In this document: in pieces, positions 1 to 7,765 of the stretch
How positions within the stretch are numbered: position 1 is the stretch's first letter
Layout of the letters: each line of letters opens with the position of its first letter
Assembly: GCA_016711045.1 (NCBI GenBank)
Contig: JADJTT010000013.1
Coordinates: 107,092-171,091, forward strand
DNA: 64,000 nt
Origin: Saprospirales bacterium
Lineage (GTDB): Bacteria > Bacteroidota > Bacteroidia > Chitinophagales > Saprospiraceae
Reading direction: 5' to 3'
Made by a program: the position numbers and the translations under genes
The notes under the pieces: generated by a model
The model's database searches: none
Seen by the model: only the letters and a program-made list of their open reading frames with translations
What the model was told of the DNA's origin: nothing

Positions 1-1111
1 TCTTTCACCGCTTCAGGGGCGTCTTCAAAAGAAACTGGGCTGTTTTCATTAAACTGTTCCACAATATTGCCCTTGAAATCTTCCTGGGTGTAGGGCTCTC
101 CCTCTAAAGCGGACGTATATACCCATTCCATTTGCTGTGGAACTGCCTCACTCTCTTGTATGGGGTCAATACTGGTAAATGGGGTATTTATCAAGTCTTC
201 AAAAACAAGGTCATTGTAGGCCTCCTTTATTCCTTCAATGGAAGTAAATAGAAAGGGCGCCGCTTCTTCCGGGTGTTCGGCAATGTCGATCGTATAAGGG
301 AAAGGAATATCGGTTCCGGGGTAGGTGATGATCACATTTCCCATTTCCTCCTCTTCTACAGGCTGGAATCCTGAACTGGGTGGAGGCATATCGCCTGGAC
401 GCAGAAGTGGCCCCATATTGTCCGGAGTGATCCAGGTGGTAATGTCCGGACCGGCTGTCCCTTCGGGCAATGCAGGCCGTCTGATGTGGATGCAATATCC
501 GTCCAAAGGAATGACCAGCGTTTGTTCGGCGCCAGTTCTACATCCACCAGGTCAACGATAATGTAGTCCTGGTATTCACCCACCACGCGGGTTATGGCCG
601 GGCCGACCTTGAACCGCTGGTTCTCCTCTGTGGGATTGTATGCCGTTAACGTGAGGACATGCCCGGTGGTTCGACCTGTTCCTACCACGGTGACCTTCAG
701 TCCTGGATCGCTCATGAAATATTGCTCCGGCGCATATTGAAACCGCACGGAAGTAGTATCATTGCGTGCAACCTGGTCTCCCTCCGCTTGCACCCAATAC
801 TGCAGGGTATACCATTGTCCGGGAATAAATTGGAAATGGCCAAAAGTAGCTTCCACCGTATGCGCAGGTTGTAACTTTGGAAGCGTGGCTACGCCCGACC
901 AACATCCGGGAGGTACGCCGGCTTCCCAGCCGGAAGCCAACAGGGATTCCTGCCCTGCAGGCACGATCCGTGCACGCACTTCGCAGTCTACCTGGTTTTG
1001 CCCGACATTCGTCACCTCCACGCTTGGCTTCACTGTTTGAGCCCAGGTTTTTTCAGGAATGACCGCCTTATTGACTGCGGCGTCTGCGGACCAGCCTTGG
1101 GTTAGGGCCCC
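1..1111 (-). CDS. C-terminal part of frameshifted caspase-like secreted protein (runs off window)
   Basis: This is the continuation of the gene that starts at 2540, displaced by apparent one-base deletions. From about 1110 to 530 the meaningful frame reads as a beta-sandwich-like segment; KPSVEVTNVGQN resembles CARDB/Ig-like domains for extracellular adhesion. Near 527-531 the frame changes again, because one added G turns CCG AAC into CCG GAA and continues as EQTLVIPLDGYCIHIRRP. That last frame stays open to base 1, so the true C-terminus lies outside the window. The open acidic tail (for example the VEEEEMGN stretch) shows no T9SS sorting signal inside the window. Function of this half is unknown; it is probably a binding or presentation region for the upstream peptidase-like domain. 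It could also be a genuinely decayed gene. Confidence 0.6.
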
Positions 1112-2540
1112 GGTGGATCTTCCAAATGTCGGAGGCGGTTGGGGACGCATTTCTTTCGTAAGGAAGGGTAAGGTCAAACCAGATATTGTCGCAGGGTTGA
1201 AGGTTCTCCAGAATGCGTCGTTGATCGGGTGGAAGCTCCACTTCGAACCCGCGGGGATACCCAAATCGTTGGAGCCAATGAGGGTAATTAACCATTTGGC
1301 CATTGACCTCCCTGTCCAGCAGGCTTCTGAGCGAAATCCGGATAGAATGCCCGGTCTTACCTTCCACATGCGCCCGTACCCGCACGGTCTGGTTGACTTG
1401 CCTGGGATTGACCAGGCGTATCGATTCATCCGGGTCGAGGATGTCTGCCTGGGCCTCCAACCAGGTACAACGCACAAAAGGCGGATCCCTTGGCAGGTCT
1501 TCTTCCAGATCCACCGTGTGGCAATACTGCCAGGCAGGGTTCAGTACATGCACCTCATCCCTGTCATGGACATGTGCGCGGATGGGGATGCGCGGAGGAT
1601 TGTCCTCCAACGCAATATCGCTGCGCAATTCCAGATCCTCGTCGGGGGAGGAGAAAAGGGCAGTTCCGCTTATCCACTGGCAAGCCCGCAGGCGGTTTGC
1701 AGGGGCATGTTCGCCCAGGTTTAGTTTCATGATCTTCCCCCGCATGGAAGGAGGGTCGTAAAACTGCACCTCTACTTGTCTGGTACGGCTCCTGCCTTCA
1801 TTGCGTTCCACGTGCGCGAGAAAACGTTGTTCGCCCCTGCGCCAGCTTTGAGGGGTTTCGCCTTCCCGGTAGTCTACAGGCACATCTTCAGCCGCTTCTC
1901 TGGCCGCCCGTTCAATGGCATCGGCCATTCCGGTGCCTGGCCTGGATTCCGCCAGTCCTTCCATAAAACTTTTCAACCAGTCGCCCTCGTCGACTACCCT
2001 GGCAGGATCGCGGACAAAAATGTTGGAATGAGTCACTTCATTGCCGGCTGAGCTGGTATACACCGATTGGACGTGCGCTTCTTCGAGCAACCGATCTACA
2101 AAGGAACCGCTGTGGCAGGCAAAGATCACGACGTTGATCTTGCAGCAACACTCTACGGCTGCGCGGCCCAGCGCTTCTTTCAATTCCCTGGCCGAAATAC
2201 GCCTTCCTTCCTTGGTAAAGGAAAAAGTCTCCGTATCGCCATGGCCGGCCATCACGATGTTGATCTCATCGCCGCATCTGCATTCGATGCCCGCCAGCGC
2301 GTCCAGCAACCCTTGGCGGGTATCTACCCGTTGCCGTTGGCTGCCTGGGTCAATTCGCGCCATTTCGCGCTCTATTCGATCAAGCCGGTCGTCAAAAATG
2401 CTGTCTATATGGCTGGTTGCACTCCCGGGTGAATAACTGCCATCCACGAAGATACCATGACGGGTTCCTTGAGAAAATAAAAGAGGGTGCAGGCATAATA
2501 AAGTAAAAATCAGGAATATAGAATTTTGAAAAGTTTTCAT
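1068..2540 (-). CDS. Secreted caspase-fold (clan CD, C13/C14-like) cysteine peptidase, N-terminal part
   Basis: Starts at the ATG at 2540, because that gives a clean signal peptide (about residues 1-24, ending LLFSQ); upstream codons in the frame look untranslated. The catalytic domain shows both clan CD blocks: INIVMA followed by GHG (His100) and INVVIFA followed by CHSGS (Cys142). The second block resembles the legumain (C13) ACESGS signature. Established knowledge: clan CD enzymes use this His/Cys dyad to cut after specific residues. The start overlaps the stop of the 2540-2989 gene (TAATG), so the two are probably translationally coupled. The protein sense ends near 1107, in a GGGCCCC run; one missing G puts the rest of the gene in another frame, and the last 13 or so codons down to 1068 are out of frame. 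Substrate unknown. Confidence 0.72.
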   Translation of the reverse strand: MKTFQNSIFLIFTLLCLHPLLFSQGTRHGIFVDGSYSPGSATSHIDSIFDDRLDRIEREMARIDPGSQRQRVDTRQGLLDALAGIECRCGDEINIVMAGHGDTETFSFTKEGRRISARELKEALGRAAVECCCKINVVIFACHSGSFVDRLLEEAHVQSVYTSSAGNEVTHSNIFVRDPARVVDEGDWLKSFMEGLAESRPGTGMADAIERAAREAAEDVPVDYREGETPQSWRRGEQRFLAHVERNEGRSRTRQVEVQFYDPPSMRGKIMKLNLGEHAPANRLRACQWISGTALFSSPDEDLELRSDIALEDNPPRIPIRAHVHDRDEVHVLNPAWQYCHTVDLEEDLPRDPPFVRCTWLEAQADILDPDESIRLVNPRQVNQTVRVRAHVEGKTGHSIRISLRSLLDREVNGQMVNYPHWLQRFGYPRGFEVELPPDQRRILENLQPCDNIWFDLTLPYERNASPTASDIWKIHRGPNPRLVRRRRSQ

Positions 2541-2989
2541 TATTTGGATTTTTTGAGGTGTACATCCGAATAAATAATGAGCTCGAGATCCATCATTTCC
2601 GCTTCGCTCATGAACAGCGATTCTCCGTTCAGTTTGGGCCACCATGCATGCTCGACAATCTCGACATCTCCCGTTCGGGCGCCGATAAATACATAGCGGG
2701 TTGGATGGGCAAACAGGGCGAGCGGGTCGTCGTTTATCCACGCAAACCAGGCAGGTTCCTGCATTTCATGGTTGAGATCCCCGTAAAAGGGGGCTATGAT
2801 ATCCCCCGGTTGAAGAAGTGTTTTTACCAGAAAGGCCGTAATGGTATGATTGCTCGTTGCCGGCACGATGATCTCCTGTAAAATGATACGTGTGGCGTCT
2901 TCTCTCGTGAGCAGGTCGTTTTGGGAAAACCCGGTAGGGATAAAGAGACAGGAAAGGAGCAGGATTGTGAAAAATGATGACGTTTTCAT
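2540..2989 (-). CDS. Small secreted protein of unknown function, coupled to the caspase-like gene
   Basis: A 149-residue protein starting at the ATG at 2989; a TTG five codons upstream is the only longer start. Residues 1-22 form a signal peptide (hydrophobic FFTILLLSCLFIP, cleavage near GFSQ), so the product should reach the periplasm or the surface. The mature part is mixed alpha/beta with no recognised motif. The stop codon overlaps the start of the downstream peptidase-like gene by one base, which argues for a functional pair such as an inhibitor, chaperone or substrate; that role is inference from the gene order only. Confidence 0.65.
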   Translation of the reverse strand: MKTSSFFTILLLSCLFIPTGFSQNDLLTREDATRIILQEIIVPATSNHTITAFLVKTLLQPGDIIAPFYGDLNHEMQEPAWFAWINDDPLALFAHPTRYVFIGARTGDVEIVEHAWWPKLNGESLFMSEAEMMDLELIIYSDVHLKKSK

Positions 2990-3089
2990 AGAATGGGTTT
3001 TCAATGGTTAAAAGGGGAATGGCACAAGCCCTTAATTTAACCCATTTTTACCCTTGAGTCAAGGATAAATAAGAATGGATTATCTTTAT

Positions 3090-3146
3090 CCTTTCAATCC
3101 CGTTAATCCCATTCAATCCCGTCCAATCCCCTTTAATCCCTAATTC
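3090..3146. repeat. Intergenic AATCCC tandem repeat
   Basis: Five AATCCC hexamers at 3096, 3105, 3115, 3125 and 3135, separated by 3-4 bases (unit TTCAATCCCG-like, period 9-10), just upstream of the methyltransferase gene. The same motif, with its inverted GGGATT arm, recurs at 52879-52966, so this is a dispersed intergenic element and not local low complexity. Confidence 0.8.
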
Positions 3147-3179
3147 TTTCTGTCTATCTAACCTTAACTCTTTTCCAAT

Positions 3180-3968
3180 ATGGACTACCTAAATACCAAC
3201 AAAAAATCCTGGAATATCCAGGTTGACGTCAATTTCAAATCTGATTTTTACGACGTGCCCGGCTTTCTGGCAGGCCGCAATTCCCTGAATAGCATCGAAC
3301 TCGAACTGTTAGGTGATGTGAAAGGGAAAAGTATTCTCCACCTGCAATGCCATTTTGGGCAAGACACGCTCTCCCTGGCTCGCATGGGGGCGCAGGTGAC
3401 AGGGGTAGATTTTTCAGAGCAAGCCATTGAAAAAGCCCGTTCCCTCGCCAGCGAAATGCAACTCGACGCCGAATTTATCTGCTGCGATGTGTATGGGTTA
3501 AAAGAGATATTGGACAAAAAATACGATATCGTATTCACCACCTACGGCACCATTGGCTGGTTACCGGATATGGATCGCTGGGCCGATATTGTCTCGACCT
3601 TTCTTCGGCCGGGTGGCCAATTTGTCTTTGCCGAATTTCACCCCGTTGTCTGGATGTTCGATGACGAGTTTGAGAAAGTGGCCTATTCCTACCTGCAATC
3701 GGAGATGATCCAGGAAGAAACCTCCGGCTCCTATGCCGACCGGAATGCCGACGTCAAGATGGAGCTTATTTCCTGGAATCATGGCCTCAGCGAAGTAATG
3801 AGTAGCCTGATCCGGCACGGGATCCGTATCGATCAGTTTCATGAATACAATTATTCGCCCTACAATTGCTTCAAAGGCACCGAAGAGTTTGAACCCGGAA
3901 AATTCCGGATTCAGAAGTGGGGGAATAACTTGCCGATGGTGTATTCGTTGTTGGGGGTAAAAGAGTGA
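3180..3968 (+). CDS. Class I SAM-dependent methyltransferase
   Basis: A 262-residue cytoplasmic protein. Motif I for S-adenosylmethionine binding is ILHLQCHFG (residues 52-60), followed by an acidic end of strand 2 at TGVDFSE and motif III-like LRPGGQFVFAEFHP. This is the methyltransferase 11/25 fold; the family is too broad to name a substrate. No signal peptide. It stands alone between an intergenic repeat upstream and an inverted repeat downstream, so it is probably monocistronic. Start at 3180 is the first ATG and fits the domain length. Confidence 0.85.
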   Translation: MDYLNTNKKSWNIQVDVNFKSDFYDVPGFLAGRNSLNSIELELLGDVKGKSILHLQCHFGQDTLSLARMGAQVTGVDFSEQAIEKARSLASEMQLDAEFICCDVYGLKEILDKKYDIVFTTYGTIGWLPDMDRWADIVSTFLRPGGQFVFAEFHPVVWMFDDEFEKVAYSYLQSEMIQEETSGSYADRNADVKMELISWNHGLSEVMSSLIRHGIRIDQFHEYNYSPYNCFKGTEEFEPGKFRIQKWGNNLPMVYSLLGVKE

Positions 3969-3970
3969 TT

Positions 3971-4068
3971 AACCGCAAAGGCTCTAATTGCGCTAAGTCG
4001 TCTGGCTTTGGCAATGCCAAGAATTACTCAGGCACAACTACTTAGCGCCCTTAGCGCCTTCGCGGTTT
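3971..4068. repeat. AACCGCAAAG inverted repeat element, copy 1
   Basis: The left arm begins AACCGCAAAGGC and contains CGCTAAG; the right arm ends CTTAGCGCCTTCGCGGTT, so the arms pair imperfectly around about 43 bases. It lies between a plus-strand stop (3968) and a minus-strand stop (4077), where it could act as a bidirectional terminator. A second copy with better-conserved arms lies at 41028-41137. Confidence 0.75.
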
Positions 4069-4076
4069 AATAGCAA

Positions 4077-6326
4077 TCATTGGGTCACAACTAGTTTCTT
4101 TCCAGCCTTTCCTTTCTTCGTTTCCACTTCCACATAATAAACCCCAGGCGGTAACGAATTCAGCGGAATATCAAACTCCAGTGCACTTGCCTTGGCCTCC
4201 CAAACTGTTTTCCCAAACACATCCACCAAGCGGACGTTGACGGGAATAGCCCCGTTCACCTTCACTTTCGTGGAGGATTTCGCCGGATTTGGGATCAATT
4301 GTATGCCCAGGCTTTCGGCCTTTTTATCATCTGTAAAATTGGGACCCAGTTCCACAGTCACACAATAGGTGTCCGTGCAAGTGCCGGCTAAATTACTGAT
4401 CGTCAGACAGATCACATATACCCCCGGATCATTGTAGACATGCACCAGAGAGTCGAAGTAGCCTGTGTAGGTAGTGCCGTCACCCATGTCGAGCACCCAG
4501 CTTTCGGCATTGGTGGACAAGTCGCTCAGGATCACCTTGTGCTCGTTTGGAATTACGGAATAGGAGAAAAGCGCCTCACATTCATTGATGGTGCAACATG
4601 GACCTTTTGTCCAGGAGGTTGCGCCCCCGTAGTACAACGCGTAGCAGGAATTCTCGTAGGTCACCCCGTCACATCCACACACCGGGTCAATGTTGTCAGG
4701 ACATGGAGTATTGGGATTTACCCAACTCGGATCATAGCAGTCGGTGGTACAAGGGCCGGGCGTCCAGCTTGTCACGCCGTTATAGTATAGCGCAATACAG
4801 GAATTGGAATACGTCACTCCATCGCAACCGCATACCGGGTCGTAAATGGCAAAGCAACCCATGGTCGTATCGATAAAACTGGGATCAATACAGAGGAATT
4901 CGGGCACGACCACCGTGTCGCAAACGGCGCCATGGCAAGTAGACCCGTTGGAGGTCACTGCCTGCACCGCAAGACAAACCACGTATTCACCAGGTTCGTT
5001 GAAATTCAGGGTGAAGGATTCTCCCTCTCCGGTGACCCCATTGCTAAAGCTCCAATACCAATCCGTGATCACCCCATCCGGAAATTGGGAGGTGCTGTTA
5101 AAGGTCCAAACGGTAAGGGAACCGCCTGAGTTAAATCCATAAAAATCTACAAACAGGCTGTTGCACACACTGCCACAAGGGCCGGGCGACCAGGAAGTAA
5201 CACCCCCGTAATTGAAAGCCTCGCAGCTATTGCCATAGGTTTCGCCATTGCACCCACAGACCGGATCAAAGAACAGCGGACAAGGCACGCCGAAGTTAAT
5301 CTGGCTTGAATCGACACAAAGGGCATCCACATGGAAGGCTTTGCAGACGGTGCAGTTGTCGTTATTCAGACCGGGGTAGGTCGCACAGAGAATGTGGTCG
5401 CCAGGTTCGGCGAAGGTCTGGATGAATTCGGGTCCGGTGTAGATTACATTGCCTCCGTCGAGCAACCATACGACCGGGTCGGGGAGTTGGGGGTTTACCG
5501 GATCGGATTGCAGCCAGGCGTGAAGCTGCACGCCATCGAGTTCATAGAAGATTTGCCAGGAACAAGTGTTCGGACAACCGCCGCCCACCTCCAGCGTTTG
5601 GCAAAAAGTTTCTTCACAAACCTCCCCGGTGGAGGTAACGCCGACGGCAGTCAGGCAGACTGTATAGATACCCGGTTCGGGAAATGTATGTACCGGATTT
5701 TGTTCCGGTGAACTGGTACCGTCCCCGAAAACCCATTTCCACTCCACCAATTGCCCACTTGCAAAAAGAGTGAGGTCATGAAAGTACAGCGTCAGGGAGT
5801 CATTGGAGGCGATATTCCAGTTGAAATTCACATTGAGGGAGTTGCAATTGACGGTTCCGCAGGGGCCGGGCGTCCAGGACGTCACCCCGCCGGTGGTCAC
5901 TGCGACACAAGGATTTTCGTAGGTCTCCCCATTGCAGCCACAGACCGGGTCGTATACCGCCGGACAGACCGCGGTGGGGTCGATCAACGAGGGGTCGACG
6001 CAGGGGCAGAGGCCCACCGTGATCCACTCGCAGACGGTGCAGGGGAAGCCGTTCCAGGGGTAGACGGCGCAAAGATAGTAGGCCCCCGGGCCTGGAAACG
6101 TATAAGTGATCTGTCCGCCCGTACCGATGACCTGGTTATTGCCGTTGAGGTACCATTTGGTATCCTCCGGTGGCAGGACGGGCAGGATGCTGGTCAGATG
6201 AGCGTCGACGGTGAGATCGTTGGTCGTGTTGGTGATAAAAAAGGAGCAGGGCTCGATCTGGGCCTGAATAGGAGAGGAGAGGCTCCAGAAGCCGACCAGG
6301 AGAAAAAAGGCGTAGAATCGGTTCAT
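4077..6326 (-). CDS. T9SS-secreted protein with PKD-like domains and four Kazal-type modules
   Basis: About 749 residues from the ATG at 6326, chosen because it gives a signal peptide (residues 1-23, ending PIQAQ); upstream codons in the frame cross a conserved non-coding motif. Four Kazal-like modules with the DPVCGC(N/D)G-TY-N-C pattern sit near residues 125-156, 355-385, 490-520 and 535-565. Between them are PKD/Ig-like folds (VFGDGTSS, WSFSNGVTG, LDMGDGTTY) and further Cys-rich folds. The C-terminus (about 670-749, IPNPAKSSTKVKV to KKLVVTQ) is a T9SS type A sorting domain, so the protein should be exported and anchored or released at the surface. Kazal modules are classically serine-protease inhibitors; inhibition here is not shown. 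Divergently oriented from the repeat protein at 6497. Confidence 0.9.
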   Translation of the reverse strand: MNRFYAFFLLVGFWSLSSPIQAQIEPCSFFITNTTNDLTVDAHLTSILPVLPPEDTKWYLNGNNQVIGTGGQITYTFPGPGAYYLCAVYPWNGFPCTVCEWITVGLCPCVDPSLIDPTAVCPAVYDPVCGCNGETYENPCVAVTTGGVTSWTPGPCGTVNCNSLNVNFNWNIASNDSLTLYFHDLTLFASGQLVEWKWVFGDGTSSPEQNPVHTFPEPGIYTVCLTAVGVTSTGEVCEETFCQTLEVGGGCPNTCSWQIFYELDGVQLHAWLQSDPVNPQLPDPVVWLLDGGNVIYTGPEFIQTFAEPGDHILCATYPGLNNDNCTVCKAFHVDALCVDSSQINFGVPCPLFFDPVCGCNGETYGNSCEAFNYGGVTSWSPGPCGSVCNSLFVDFYGFNSGGSLTVWTFNSTSQFPDGVITDWYWSFSNGVTGEGESFTLNFNEPGEYVVCLAVQAVTSNGSTCHGAVCDTVVVPEFLCIDPSFIDTTMGCFAIYDPVCGCDGVTYSNSCIALYYNGVTSWTPGPCTTDCYDPSWVNPNTPCPDNIDPVCGCDGVTYENSCYALYYGGATSWTKGPCCTINECEALFSYSVIPNEHKVILSDLSTNAESWVLDMGDGTTYTGYFDSLVHVYNDPGVYVICLTISNLAGTCTDTYCVTVELGPNFTDDKKAESLGIQLIPNPAKSSTKVKVNGAIPVNVRLVDVFGKTVWEAKASALEFDIPLNSLPPGVYYVEVETKKGKAGKKLVVTQ

Positions 6327-6424
6327 GTCAAATGGGATTTTGATGAATAAAAGGCGGGGCACTGCGATAACATAAAGGAAAGACGGGGAAAAAGAGCAAA
6401 ATGGTTGGGAATGGGGAGTCGCAG

Positions 6425-6450
6425 ATTTTTGGCCGTTTTGTACAATTTTT
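6425..6450. promoter_or_regulatory. Conserved intergenic motif, copy 1
   Basis: ATTTTTGGCCGTTTTGTACA followed by a T run. It lies between the divergent starts at 6326 and 6497, about 100 bases from one and 47 from the other. It differs by one base (TTTTG for TTCTG) from copies at 7541 and 16727. The position suggests an operator or promoter element; no regulator is proven. Confidence 0.6.
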
Positions 6451-6496
6451 TCTGGAATAGAAAGGCTTCTTTGCCGGATCATCAAAAGAAAACACC

Positions 6497-7123
6497 ATGA
6501 ATGCCCTCTTTCTTTCCGCCAACAACGGTCTTCACTTTGCCTGGTACGACACCCAGTATGTGAGTGCAGGGACTATTAAAGATCATATGGCAAAGCGTCC
6601 TCCTTATCCTTTTACGATCGTACCGTTAAAAGGCAAGACCCTGGGAGTTCACGATTTGTTCGGCATTTCCTCCAACGACGACATGCACTTTGCCTGGTAT
6701 ATGGAACCTGATTCGAAAAAGCTGGACTCATTCAAGTATTTTTGGGTTTGTGCGGGCCCCAGTAATGCATTGGGAACCAAACGCGATTGGTATTCATCCG
6801 CACTTCCCAAAGGTGCGCACCGGGACAATCTCCTTTTTATCACCAGCAACAACCATATGCATTTTGCCTGGTTCAGGAAAGGGGAGGAACTATGGGTCGG
6901 CCGAGGGGTCAGTGATAATCTTGGAAAGCACGACATCCAACACTGCCTCCTGCCGCCGGATGTAAAAATCGGACATATCCTGTATCTGGCCTCGGACGAT
7001 AGGCAACATTACGCCTTCCTCAGAAACGGCCTCTACCTGACCGGTTCGAGCGACCGCCTGGAACGGCCCCGGGGTGGGAGTATTTATGATTTGGTGGAAT
7101 TGGGAGACTTTTTGAAGGTTTGA
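6497..7123 (+). CDS. Four-repeat lectin/propeller-like protein, paralogue 1
   Basis: A 208-residue protein with no signal peptide or membrane segment. It is built almost entirely from four tandem repeats of about 50 residues, marked by SANNGLHFAW (7-16), SSNDDMHFAW (58-67), TSNNHMHFAW (116-125) and ASDDRQHYAF (165-174), each followed by a G-rich strand such as WVGRGVSDNLG. The spacing and aromatic pattern suggest a small beta-propeller or lectin-like fold; this is inference. A close paralogue lies at 18112-18741, with a nearly identical DNA block in the third repeat. A related repeat is recognisable in the protein at 11297. I do not recognise a named family. Confidence 0.8.
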   Translation: MNALFLSANNGLHFAWYDTQYVSAGTIKDHMAKRPPYPFTIVPLKGKTLGVHDLFGISSNDDMHFAWYMEPDSKKLDSFKYFWVCAGPSNALGTKRDWYSSALPKGAHRDNLLFITSNNHMHFAWFRKGEELWVGRGVSDNLGKHDIQHCLLPPDVKIGHILYLASDDRQHYAFLRNGLYLTGSSDRLERPRGGSIYDLVELGDFLKV

Positions 7124-7765
7124 GCAATCGCAAGTAGTTTTTGATCAAAAATGGACTGGTGCTTTAAATACTTGCGGAAAATTGTTTTGAGTACTGTAAA
7201 AAGATTATTACTAATTGTAAAAAATTCTTTTTCATAAAAAAGGCTGTATTTCCATAAGAAGGTGATCGAGATTATAGGGATTTTCTTCTTGATGGACTAA
7301 CGGCTTGCAATTGCTTTAATGATAAGGGCCTATCGGTGGCTGCTATTCAGCTATTTATATTCGCTCACCGGCTCATGAAGAAGATTTTTTCAAACAAGTC
7401 CATTTTGCCGGAATTTCAATAATATAACAGGTCCCCGCTTTGTTAGTAGCTCCCACACCCCATGTTAAAAACGGAGCAACTGACCCAGGAATATAATTCG
7501 GTGGCATTTGGCGTTCCATCGCGATGAATTTCATTTTTGCATTTTTGGCCGTTCTGTACAATTTTTCTTTCTTCTCGGTTCATAACTTGCACTTGGATAG
7601 ATTTCACACTTCGATGGAGGAAGACCATTGTGTTAACCAATAAAATTCCCATGCATGTTTTTAACTTTTCTCAATTCCTCAAATTTCCTCTCCTCCGGAT
7701 TGGTGCCTAGCAAAGCAAATCTATTTAAAGACAATTCAAATTAGTCTTTTTAAATCGGAATTATC
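7124..7765. other. Long intergenic region without a supported gene
   Basis: 642 AT-rich bases between the repeat protein and the secreted HExxH protein. Apart from the conserved motif at 7541-7566 I see no gene: the short open frames on the minus strand lack a start context, known motifs or a hydrophobic leader. It probably carries the promoter for 7766. Confidence 0.6.
7541..7566. promoter_or_regulatory. Conserved intergenic motif, copy 2
   Basis: Contains TTTTTGGCCGTTCTGTACAA flanked by A on the left and TTTTC on the right. It lies 200 bases upstream of the secreted protein gene at 7766. The shared core is identical to the copy at 16727. Confidence 0.6.

Noticed and set aside
6326..6485. 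Longer N-terminus for the Kazal/PKD protein, starting at 6485
   Set aside because: The extra 53 codons cross the conserved non-coding motif and bury the signal peptide; the ATG at 6326 gives a clean leader.
7373..7652. Small minus-strand genes in the 7.1-7.8 kb gap
   Set aside because: Two overlapping short frames read through the conserved 24-base motif and show no motif, leader or coding bias; the same motif gives similar meaningless peptides upstream of 6326.
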